Shown: piece by piece, positions 1-5,480 of the stretch
Numbering within the stretch: the stretch's first letter is position 1
How the letters are laid out: each line of letters opens with the position of its first letter
DNA from: an uncultured Flavobacterium sp.
GTDB lineage: Bacteria > Bacteroidota > Bacteroidia > Flavobacteriales > Flavobacteriaceae
Assembly: GCA_945957245.1 (NCBI GenBank)
Contig: CAMFLD010000210.1
Coordinates: 1 to 5,480, forward strand
Length of the DNA stretch: 5,480 bases
Direction: 5' to 3'
The notes under the pieces: model-generated
The model's input: the letters and a program-made list of their open reading frames with translations, nothing else
The model's database searches: none
What the model was told of the DNA's origin: nothing
Translations under genes and position numbers: made by a program

Positions 1-403
1 AGCGTATCGCAGATTTTAATTTCAAGTCACCAAAATAGGGATGCTTGAAATAGTTTTTGGTTTTAAGCGAATGTAACTCTTTGATGCTGTTTCTCACGAC
101 TTCCGATTTTTCAATTAGATGTGACTGGGTTATGTTGCCTTCAGGCTGAACAGATTTGGGAGCTCTTCCTCTTCCTCTTGGAATTTTTTTTAATATGTTT
201 AATACTAAAATCCGCTTGAAGTTTAACCGCCATTTGTAATCATCAGGATTGGATTTCTTTAAACTGTTTACAACAGCATACAAAACCAGAAACGAATGTT
301 CAATATGCCATCCAACTGATGATTGGGAAATGGCAGGATTCAATTTTTCATAAAAATCAATATGTGATGCTAATTGTTCTATTTGCTTTTGTAGTTTTTC
401 CAT
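1..403 (-). CDS. DinB-fold protein, DUF1569-like (C-terminus outside window)
   Basis: The reading frame opens with ATG at 403-401 and runs without a stop to the left edge, giving 134 residues of an incomplete protein. It resembles small DUF1569/DinB-superfamily proteins of Bacteroidota, which are four-helix bundles of about 150 residues that usually hold a metal through histidines. Visible hallmarks are VGWHIEHS at residues 30-37 (H33 and H36, candidates for the first metal ligand), a basic stretch PRGRGRAPKS at 75-84, and KHPYFGDL at 120-127. The last motif normally precedes the C-terminal HxxHH helix, which would lie just beyond the window. Its start is nine bases after the stop of the DinB gene 413-871, so the two are probably co-transcribed. 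No Shine-Dalgarno sequence is visible. The substrate is unknown; some relatives are thiol-dependent transferases, but nothing here shows that. The family call is from recognition of the motifs. Confidence 0.75.
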   Translation of the reverse strand, partial: MEKLQKQIEQLASHIDFYEKLNPAISQSSVGWHIEHSFLVLYAVVNSLKKSNPDDYKWRLNFKRILVLNILKKIPRGRGRAPKSVQPEGNITQSHLIEKSEVVRNSIKELHSLKTKNYFKHPYFGDLKLKSAIR

Positions 404-412
404 GATTAAGTA

Positions 413-871
413 TTATCTAGAACTCCATTCCCACAATCCATATTGTGTTTTTTGGTCTACCGGATGTCCTGATTGTTTTAAGGTTAACATAATCTGCCCA
501 CGATGATGACTTTCATGAGAAATCAGATATCCCAGGAAAGCAGTAGGATGAGGTTTGAATGCTTTTATTTTGCCTTCAGTAAAACCTTTTTCTAAGAGTC
601 GGGCAATCGCTTCAGCGCTTTTATTAAGTTCAGAAACCAAGATAGTTTTATCAATTTTAACTTCTTTATCTATTTTAAGCAAGCCTTCCAACAAATCGGG
701 AGAGGAAGCTTTAAGCCACATCATCCTTACATTATGTAGATGTGCAAATTGTTCGCCAACTTTTCGGCCTTTAGAGGCTGATATATCATTCAGATAATTT
801 TCATCAATGGCATCAAGCAAATAAATATTGATGCGGTTATGGATAAGCCAGGTTTCAATTATGTCATTCAT
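413..871 (-). CDS. DinB family protein (putative metal-dependent hydrolase or transferase)
   Basis: A complete 152-residue protein of typical DinB/YfiT size, predicted cytoplasmic with no signal peptide. The fold is a four-helix bundle that binds a divalent metal through three histidines. The first is in FAHLHNVRMMWL (residues 42-53; H44 or H46), and the HxxxH pair is in SHESHHRGQI (residues 118-127; H119 and H123). The HHRGQ signature is characteristic of the family. Members act in bacillithiol or mycothiol transfer, in detoxification, or have no known role, so no substrate can be assigned. The ATG at 871-869 is the only sensible start, because the terminator hairpin 884-909 lies about twelve bases upstream. 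That hairpin suggests the gene is expressed by read-through from cphA or from a very short-leader promoter. It is followed closely by a second DinB-fold gene, pointing to a two-gene operon. Confidence 0.88.
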   Translation of the reverse strand: MNDIIETWLIHNRINIYLLDAIDENYLNDISASKGRKVGEQFAHLHNVRMMWLKASSPDLLEGLLKIDKEVKIDKTILVSELNKSAEAIARLLEKGFTEGKIKAFKPHPTAFLGYLISHESHHRGQIMLTLKQSGHPVDQKTQYGLWEWSSR

Positions 872-883
872 TTTATAAAATTA

Positions 884-909
884 AAATCCCAAACGTAAGT
901 TTGGGATTT
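884..909 (-). terminator. Intrinsic terminator after cphA
   Basis: A perfect 11-bp inverted repeat (arms 884-894 and 899-909, four-base loop 895-898) begins about a dozen bases after the cphA stop codon. Read on the minus strand the stem ends in GGGATTT and is followed by a T-rich run, TTTTAATTTT. This fits a rho-independent terminator for cphA. On the plus strand the stem is followed by a weaker T-rich stretch, but no plus-strand gene needs it. It sits only about twelve bases from the DinB start codon. Confidence 0.85.
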
Positions 910-921
910 GTTTATAATTAA

Positions 922-3540
922 TTAAGCTTCTTCGCTTTCCTTATCCAGGTATTCCTGTACAATTTCAATGGCATTAGTAACTACATCACTCAAAGCAGTA
1001 ATGAAGCTTCCGTCTTCAGCCGTGTCAATGGCATGCTTGATTGCTTCAACCTCTTTTTTGATGATTTCGTGTGTTACATCACGTCCACTTTCTTTAATTC
1101 CTTCCATGATAAGACCGATGATTTCTTCTTCGGTTCTACCTCGTAAGTGTTTTTCCTGACGAATGATAATATGGTCAAACATGCGGGCTGCAATGGCTGC
1201 ACATTCTTTAATGTCTTCATCTCTACGGTCACCAACGCCAGCAATAATTCCAATTTTCTTAGTTGCTTCCACAGAACTTAAGAATTCTTCAACTCCTTTG
1301 TATCCGGCTGGATTATGCGCAAAATCGATAAGCACTTTGAATCGCTTGAACTCAAAAATGTTCATCCTTCCGGGAGTTTGAGCTGCGCTTGGAATGAAGG
1401 TTTGAAGAGAAAGACTAATATCGTCTGTTTTAAAACCCTGCAGATAGGCTGCCAGCGTAGCTGCTAATACGTTGGCAATCATGAATCTTGCTTTTCCTCC
1501 CATCGTCAGCGGCACGTGAGTTGCTTTTTCAACTCTAATTTTCCATTCTCCTTTTTTGATGGTAATGTATCCATTTTCATAAACAGCCACAATTTTACCT
1601 TCTTTAGAGAATTGTTTTACTTTAGGATTATTTTCATCTAAACTAAAGTAAGCAATGTTACAGCTTAATTCGTTTGCTATTTTTAAACATTGTTCGTCTT
1701 CTGCATTCAGTATTGCCCAGCCATCTTTCTTGACACTTTTCACTACTGTGCTTTTTACACGGGCTAAGTCCTCTAAAGTATGAATGTCACTAAGGCCTAA
1801 ATGGTCCTCCTGAATATTTGTAATGATTCCGATGTCGCAACGGCTAAAGCCTAATCCCGAACGAAGAATTCCGCCACGGGCTGTTTCCAGTACAGCAAAC
1901 TCGACTGTTGGATCTTTTAAAATATACTCTGCCGATATTGGCCCAGTAGTATCGCCTTTTTCCATCATGTGGTTTTGCACGTAGATACCGTCTGACGTAG
2001 TGAAACCAACTTTATACCCATTGTTTTTAACAATATGGGCAATAAGTCGGGTAGTGGTTGTTTTACCATTGGTTCCGGTTATGGCAATTATTGGAATACG
2101 GCTTGGTTTTCCAGGTGGATAAAGCATATCAATTACCGGAGCGGCAACATTTCTTGGCAATCCTTCGGAAGGAGCAAGGTGCATACGGAATCCGGGTGCT
2201 GCGTTTACCTCTAAGATACAACCGCCATTTTCTTTTAATGGCTGTGTTAGGTTTTCCGCCATGATATCGATACCGCAGACATCCAATCCGATTACTCTTG
2301 AAATCCTTTCACAAAGGAAAATGTTTTCCGGGTGCATCATGTCGGTCACATCTATTGAGGTTCCTCCCGTGCTTAGATTGGCTGTTGATTTCAGGTATAC
2401 GACTTCATCTTTCTTAGGAACGGTTTCCAAAGTATAATTTAGTTTTTCCAATAAATCGGTGGTGTCTCTGTCGACATCAATTTCGGTTAGTACATTTTCG
2501 TGACCGTAGCCGCGTCTTGGATCTCTGTTGGTTTCTTCGATTAATTGCTGAATGGTTTGTTTTCCATCACCTTTTACGTGTGCCGGTTCTCTTTTGGCAG
2601 CAGCGACGAGTTTATTATCAATTACCAAAACCCTGAAATCGTATCCGGTTATGAATTTTTCTACGATAACACGATGGCTGTATTTTTTTGCGTAGGCTAA
2701 TCCTTCTACTGCATCTTCACGGTTTTTTACATTGATGGATGCTCCTTTTCCATGATTTCCATCCAATGGCTTGATTACAATTGGGTAACCGATTTTACGG
2801 ATTACATCATCCAAATCTTCTTCATCCACACAAATTCCACCACTTGCTACCGGAATGGAAGCTGCTTCCAGCATTCTTTTTGTCTGTTCTTTGTTGCAGG
2901 CAATATCCACGGCAATGCTACTTGTTTTGCAGGTAATGGTTGCCTGAAAACGCATTTGGTTAATTCCGTAACCTAATTGCACCAGTGAATTTGTACCTAA
3001 TCTTATCCATGGGATATCACGGGAAACGGCTTCTTCTACGATACTTCCGGTAGAAGGTCCAAGGCGTACACGCTCCCTGATTTCACGCATTTTCTGTATG
3101 TCGGCTTCAACATCATAATCGGTTCCGGCAATAAGTGCTTCGGCAATGCGCACAGAACTTTCTGCGGCAAACATCCCTACATTTTCTTCCGTATAGCTGA
3201 ATACTACATTATATACGCCTGGGGTTTTAGTTTCACGGGTTCTTCCGAAACCGGTTTCCATTCCGGCTAAGGTTTGGATTTCCAATGCTATGTGTTCTAT
3301 GACGTGTCCCATCCAGGTGCCCCGTTCTACACGGGAGAAGAATCCACCTCTCACACCTTCTGAGCAACGGTGCTCGATCATGGTAGGAAACATGGCTTCT
3401 ATCCTTTCACGAAAACCTTCGATTTTGTTGGTGGGGAATTGTTCCATTTCTTCCAAATCAAGACGCATTTGGATTAATTTTTTTCGTTGAACACTCCAAA
3501 TGTTAGGGCCACGAAGCGCTTGGATCTTATCTATTTTCAT
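922..3540 (-). CDS. cphA: Cyanophycin synthetase, CphA1-type
   Basis: A cytoplasmic enzyme that builds cyanophycin, a poly-aspartate backbone with arginine on each side chain, using ATP. At 872 residues it matches the usual CphA1 length (about 870-900). The N-domain (about 1-160) has the family start LRGPNIWS (9-16), HRCSEG (57-62) and GTWMGHVIEH (74-83), which contains an HxxEH motif. The ATP-grasp domain (about 161-477) adds aspartate; visible are IGYPIVIKP (250-258), VEKFITGYDFRV (293-304) and LEVNAAPGF (443-451, with E444 and N446 as likely Mg ligands). The Mur-ligase-like domain (about 478-872) adds arginine; it has an intact P-loop GTNGKTTTT (489-497), NIQEDHLG (575-582), DFAHNPAGY (739-747) and GVGDRRDED (768-776). 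The intact P-loop argues against CphA2, which has lost Mur-domain activity. The ATG at 3540 fits the conserved N-terminus. It appears to be transcribed alone, with its own leader and a terminator at 884-909. No cyanophycinase gene lies beside it in this window. Confidence 0.96.
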   Translation of the reverse strand: MKIDKIQALRGPNIWSVQRKKLIQMRLDLEEMEQFPTNKIEGFRERIEAMFPTMIEHRCSEGVRGGFFSRVERGTWMGHVIEHIALEIQTLAGMETGFGRTRETKTPGVYNVVFSYTEENVGMFAAESSVRIAEALIAGTDYDVEADIQKMREIRERVRLGPSTGSIVEEAVSRDIPWIRLGTNSLVQLGYGINQMRFQATITCKTSSIAVDIACNKEQTKRMLEAASIPVASGGICVDEEDLDDVIRKIGYPIVIKPLDGNHGKGASINVKNREDAVEGLAYAKKYSHRVIVEKFITGYDFRVLVIDNKLVAAAKREPAHVKGDGKQTIQQLIEETNRDPRRGYGHENVLTEIDVDRDTTDLLEKLNYTLETVPKKDEVVYLKSTANLSTGGTSIDVTDMMHPENIFLCERISRVIGLDVCGIDIMAENLTQPLKENGGCILEVNAAPGFRMHLAPSEGLPRNVAAPVIDMLYPPGKPSRIPIIAITGTNGKTTTTRLIAHIVKNNGYKVGFTTSDGIYVQNHMMEKGDTTGPISAEYILKDPTVEFAVLETARGGILRSGLGFSRCDIGIITNIQEDHLGLSDIHTLEDLARVKSTVVKSVKKDGWAILNAEDEQCLKIANELSCNIAYFSLDENNPKVKQFSKEGKIVAVYENGYITIKKGEWKIRVEKATHVPLTMGGKARFMIANVLAATLAAYLQGFKTDDISLSLQTFIPSAAQTPGRMNIFEFKRFKVLIDFAHNPAGYKGVEEFLSSVEATKKIGIIAGVGDRRDEDIKECAAIAARMFDHIIIRQEKHLRGRTEEEIIGLIMEGIKESGRDVTHEIIKKEVEAIKHAIDTAEDGSFITALSDVVTNAIEIVQEYLDKESEEA

Positions 3541-3549
3541 CGTTAGGAT

Positions 3550-3570
3550 TAATTAGTGAAAGTAATTAGT
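3550..3570. repeat. Short direct repeat TAATTAGT x2 in cphA leader
   Basis: The octamer TAATTAGT occurs at 3550-3557 and again at 3563-3570, 13 bases start to start, just upstream of the cphA start codon. If the candidate promoter is right, both copies lie in the 5' untranslated leader, reading ACTAATTA in the RNA sense. It could be an operator or simply chance in very AT-rich sequence. Confidence 0.35.
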
Positions 3571-3581
3571 AATGATTTTGT

Positions 3582-3610
3582 TAAAAATAGGAAATTTTTG
3601 TTGTCAAAAA
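3582..3610 (-). promoter_or_regulatory. Candidate cphA promoter (Bacteroidota type)
   Basis: On the minus strand, TTTTTG (3610-3605) is followed after 15 bases by TATTTTTA (3589-3582). These resemble the Bacteroidota -33 TTG and -7 TAnnTTTG elements. The -7 element lacks the final G and the spacer is a little shorter than the usual 17-23 bases, so the match is imperfect. Transcription would begin near 3576, leaving a leader of about 35 bases before the cphA ATG. This is inferred from consensus only. Confidence 0.25.
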
Positions 3611-3689
3611 GTAATTTTTTTAATGGAATGTTAAAAAAGTAAAGAGATCGTTGAAGGTATGTTGATTTTCAGAATTTTAACTACTTGAA

Positions 3690-3815
3690 ATGCAATACAA
3701 TTACCATCTTACTCCAATTGATTTGAAATATAATGGTATTGCTTTAGCAAAGAAATTGAGCAGTTCCGAATGTCAACAGGACATTCTCCACTTACTATCA
3801 AATACTCCTAAATAA
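3690..3815 (+). CDS. Candidate small ORF, unknown function
   Basis: A 41-codon open frame on the plus strand, the only plausible gene on that strand. It runs from ATG at 3690-3692 to TAA at 3813-3815, with an in-frame TAA just upstream at 3678-3680, so it cannot begin earlier at an ATG. The product starts MQYNYHLTPIDLKYN and ends LLSNTPK; it is mixed polar and soluble-looking, with no signal peptide or membrane segment. By hand count, G+C at codon position 1 (about 39%) exceeds positions 2 and 3 (about 29% each), as expected for coding DNA, and the stretch is richer in G+C than the flanking gap. Its last eight bases overlap the end of the convergent hydrolase gene. I see no ribosome binding site or good promoter and do not recognise the protein. 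It may be a real small protein, the remnant of a longer gene, or chance. Confidence 0.35.
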   Translation: MQYNYHLTPIDLKYNGIALAKKLSSSECQQDILHLLSNTPK

Positions 3816-4671
3816 AATGGGTTATTTTTTGATAAAGTTCGGTATCGTGCATGCTGTGGCCTAATCCGGTGGTTTCGATGAAGATGGAGTTTTTCCAAGC
3901 TTTGGCATACTTGCGGCCTTCGTCTATAAGGACTACATCGTCTTCGAGGTCGTGGGCGATGAGTGCCTTTTGAGTGAAGTTTTGGGCAAATTTATGTCCC
4001 GAGAAATCATCTAAATCGATTTGGAATTTCTGGACAAAATAGTCTTCGAGTTGGCTTTTGACCCTTTTATTAAGGCTCAGCATGTTTATGAAATTGTCGC
4101 TTACAATCCTAAAGTCGGAAGGGGCTCCCAACATGATGACTTTCTCAACGGGTGTATTTTTGTTTTTGTTGAGATAATAAGATATAGCTGCACCTCCTAT
4201 AGAATGCCCGATTAGAGTTTTGGGTTGGTATTTTTGTACAACTAAATTGATAAACTCAGCGTACTTTGGAGTGCCAAATTCAGTTCCTTCGCTTAATCCG
4301 TGGGCGGGACCATCTAGGGCAATGATTGTTTTGCCAAGTGGTTTTAGATGCTGAAGCAATTTTTTCCATCTGGAGGCATTGCTTTCCCAGCCGTGAATCA
4401 AAAGTATGGTTTCCTGATTGTTGGTTGTATGTTGTCCGGTTTTAGTTGGTTCCCAGATATAGGCGGGAAATTTTTCGTTATTGTATTCGAAGGTTTCTAT
4501 GGTTGCATTCCGCAGTATTTTGGGTAATTCTTCTTTTTTTAACTGACCTTTTCTGGGTTGGGTAAAAAGCCGGTAGGCTTTCATTTTGGCATTTTCCGGA
4601 TTGACATAACTCATGAGGTTGAGGTAGGCCCCGATTGATTTGGTAAGGATAAATAATTGAATTTTTTGCAT
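3808..4671 (-). CDS. Alpha/beta hydrolase
   Basis: A serine hydrolase of the alpha/beta fold, 287 residues from the ATG at 4671. Numbered from that Met, the visible elements are: the oxyanion-hole segment ILLIHGWESNASRW (89-102, HGW at 93-95); LDGPAHGLSEG (119-129), the usual loop after strand 4; the nucleophile elbow GHSIGG (155-160, Ser157); the acid in HDLEDDVV (240-247, probably Asp244); and GLGHSMHD (269-276, His272). A complete triad suggests an active esterase, lipase or peptidase-like enzyme, but the substrate cannot be told. The N-terminus is moderately hydrophobic but is not a clear signal peptide. The frame can be extended to a TTG at 4716, but that would translate through the terminator hairpin and overlap the upstream gene, so the ATG at 4671 is preferred. 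Even this ATG directly follows the terminator T-run, which is odd; a later Met is possible. Confidence 0.88.
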   Translation of the reverse strand: MQKIQLFILTKSIGAYLNLMSYVNPENAKMKAYRLFTQPRKGQLKKEELPKILRNATIETFEYNNEKFPAYIWEPTKTGQHTTNNQETILLIHGWESNASRWKKLLQHLKPLGKTIIALDGPAHGLSEGTEFGTPKYAEFINLVVQKYQPKTLIGHSIGGAAISYYLNKNKNTPVEKVIMLGAPSDFRIVSDNFINMLSLNKRVKSQLEDYFVQKFQIDLDDFSGHKFAQNFTQKALIAHDLEDDVVLIDEGRKYAKAWKNSIFIETTGLGHSMHDTELYQKITHFI

Positions 4672-4696
4672 AAAAAAATCCCGATTGCTCGGGATT
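4672..4696 (-). terminator. Intrinsic terminator after the zinc-ribbon-family gene
   Basis: A perfect 8-bp stem (arms 4677-4684 and 4689-4696) closes a four-base loop that reads GCAA, a GNRA-type tetraloop, in the minus-strand RNA. It is followed by a run of seven T residues (4678-4672, two of them in the stem). It begins six bases after the stop codon of the upstream gene. The T-run runs straight into the ATG of the hydrolase gene. Confidence 0.85.
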
Positions 4697-4702
4697 GTAT
4701 TT

Positions 4703-5480
4703 TTATAGATTAGCAAATAAAGCCTGCATTTTTTCTCTTTCTTCTTCGGCTAAAACGGCGTCAACCAAAATTCTTCCTGAATGCTCATCAGTGATAATTT
4801 TTTTTCTGGCTGCAATTTCAACCTGAGTTTGCGGCGGAATAGTAAAGAATGAACCGGCAGAAGCACCACGCTCGATGGATACAACGGCTAATCCGTTGCG
4901 AACACTAGAACGGATTCTTTTGTAAGCAGCCAATAATCTTTCCTCGATTTGGGCTTCAAACTCTGCTGATTTCTCCATTAAGAAATTCTCTTCTTTTTGG
5001 GTTTCAGCCATAATATCGCTTAACTCTGCTTTTTTGTGTTTTAAGTGAGCTGATTTTTGATCAAGTTTCTCTTTAGAGTTGGCAATAACTTCTTTTTTGT
5101 GTTCAATGGAAGCTTTTAATTCTCTGATTTGTTTTTCAGCCAATTGGATTTCCAATTCCTGAAATTCAACTTCTTTGGTTAATGAATTAAATTCTCTGTT
5201 ATTACGAACATCTTTTTGTTGTGCTGAATATTTTTTGATAGCAGCCTGATGCTCTTCGATAGCACTTTTTTTAGCTTTGATTTGTTCTTCGATAGTAATC
5301 AAATCAGCTTTTAATTTGTCCAAACGTGTACTCAAACCAGTAACTTCATCCTCTAAATCTTCAACTTCCAAAGGCAGTTCGCCTCGTACATTTCTGATTA
5401 CTTCATTTCTTGAATCTATGATTTGCAAATCATAAATAGCTCTTAATTTGTCTTCATCATATAGTTCTTTTGTAGTCGCC
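4703..5480 (-). CDS. Coiled-coil protein of the C4-type zinc-ribbon family (zf-RING_7), ligand cysteines lost
   Basis: The frame is open to the right edge and reads ATTKELYDEDKLRAIYDL at the N-terminus. The last base of the window is G on this strand, consistent with an ATG cut after two bases, so the full protein is probably 259 residues. Residues about 20-180 form a long Lys/Glu-rich helical coiled coil with QKDVRNNREFNSLTKEVE (89-106), a hallmark of the family. The C-terminal part has AYKRIR (186-191), FFTIPPQ (212-218) and SGRILVD (235-241), the frame of a zinc ribbon. The two expected CxxC pairs read SAGS (208-211) and DEHS (232-235); the visible protein has no cysteine, so it should not bind zinc in the usual way. 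Family members are thought to bind nucleic acid or act in RNA-linked processes; the exact role is unknown. From memory, relatives often follow a Nif3-like gene, which would lie outside this window. A terminator follows at 4672-4696. Confidence 0.92.
   Translation of the reverse strand, partial: ATTKELYDEDKLRAIYDLQIIDSRNEVIRNVRGELPLEVEDLEDEVTGLSTRLDKLKADLITIEEQIKAKKSAIEEHQAAIKKYSAQQKDVRNNREFNSLTKEVEFQELEIQLAEKQIRELKASIEHKKEVIANSKEKLDQKSAHLKHKKAELSDIMAETQKEENFLMEKSAEFEAQIEERLLAAYKRIRSSVRNGLAVVSIERGASAGSFFTIPPQTQVEIAARKKIITDEHSGRILVDAVLAEEEREKMQALFANL

Noticed and set aside
555..1381. Plus-strand open frames at 555-797, 968-1159 and 1163-1381
   Set aside because: They lie opposite the DinB and cphA genes, have low-complexity Ser/Leu/Ile-rich products and no family features; they are antisense shadows.
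2058..3490. Plus-strand open frames at 2058-2264, 2752-2976 and 3290-3490
   Set aside because: All are antisense to conserved cphA domains and show no independent coding signal.
922..3540. A Mur ligase or a glutathione synthetase-like fusion in place of cyanophycin synthetase
   Set aside because: The N-domain motifs LRGPNIWS and GTWMGHVIEH, the domain order and the total length fit CphA specifically.
3612..3625. TAATTTTT as a -7 box for the plus-strand micro-ORF
   Set aside because: It lacks the final G, and no TTG element lies at the right spacing; the nearest is about eleven bases upstream.
4021..4215. Plus-strand open frame within the hydrolase gene
   Set aside because: It is antisense to the hydrolase region holding the nucleophile elbow, with no recognisable product.
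4672..4716. Extended hydrolase start at 4716, giving fifteen extra residues
   Set aside because: The codon is TTG. The extension reads through the terminator hairpin and overlaps the upstream gene, and the family-like N-terminus begins at the ATG at 4671.
5426..5428. Start of the zinc-ribbon-family gene at 5428
   Set aside because: This is an internal TTG (Leu). The frame continues upstream with family-like sequence to the window edge, where a cut ATG fits.

Overview
The window looks like chromosomal DNA from a flavobacterium-like member of the Bacteroidota. It is AT-rich, especially between genes. No start codon has a clear Shine-Dalgarno sequence. The protein families (cyanophycin synthetase, a coiled-coil protein with a zinc-ribbon fold, a short-chain alpha/beta hydrolase and DinB-fold proteins) have the sequence style I associate with Flavobacterium. 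This assignment is by recognition only; no search was run.

All five clear genes are on the minus strand, so transcription runs from high to low coordinates. From the right edge: a coiled-coil protein of the C4-type zinc-ribbon family (4703-5480), cut by the window within its start codon; a rho-independent terminator (4672-4696); an alpha/beta hydrolase (3808-4671); an AT-rich gap holding a candidate plus-strand micro-ORF (3690-3815) and the cphA leader; cyanophycin synthetase cphA (922-3540); a second terminator (884-909); a DinB-family protein (413-871); and nine bases later a second, divergent DinB-fold protein (1-403), cut at its C-terminus by the left edge.

The centrepiece is cphA, a full-length three-domain CphA1-type enzyme. 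It makes the nitrogen-storage polymer cyanophycin from ATP, aspartate and arginine. The ATP-grasp and Mur-ligase signatures are intact, and its N-domain carries an HxxEH motif that may be a third, primer-making site. No cyanophycinase gene lies beside it in this window. The two DinB-fold genes probably form one operon. The hydrolase and zinc-ribbon genes look like general housekeeping or accessory functions with no evident link to cyanophycin.

I see no mobile element, CRISPR array, tRNA or rRNA, and no clear sign of a wholly new system. The most notable points are the loss of all four zinc ligands in the zinc-ribbon protein, two terminators placed directly against the next start codon, the HxxEH motif in CphA, and the unexplained plus-strand micro-ORF.
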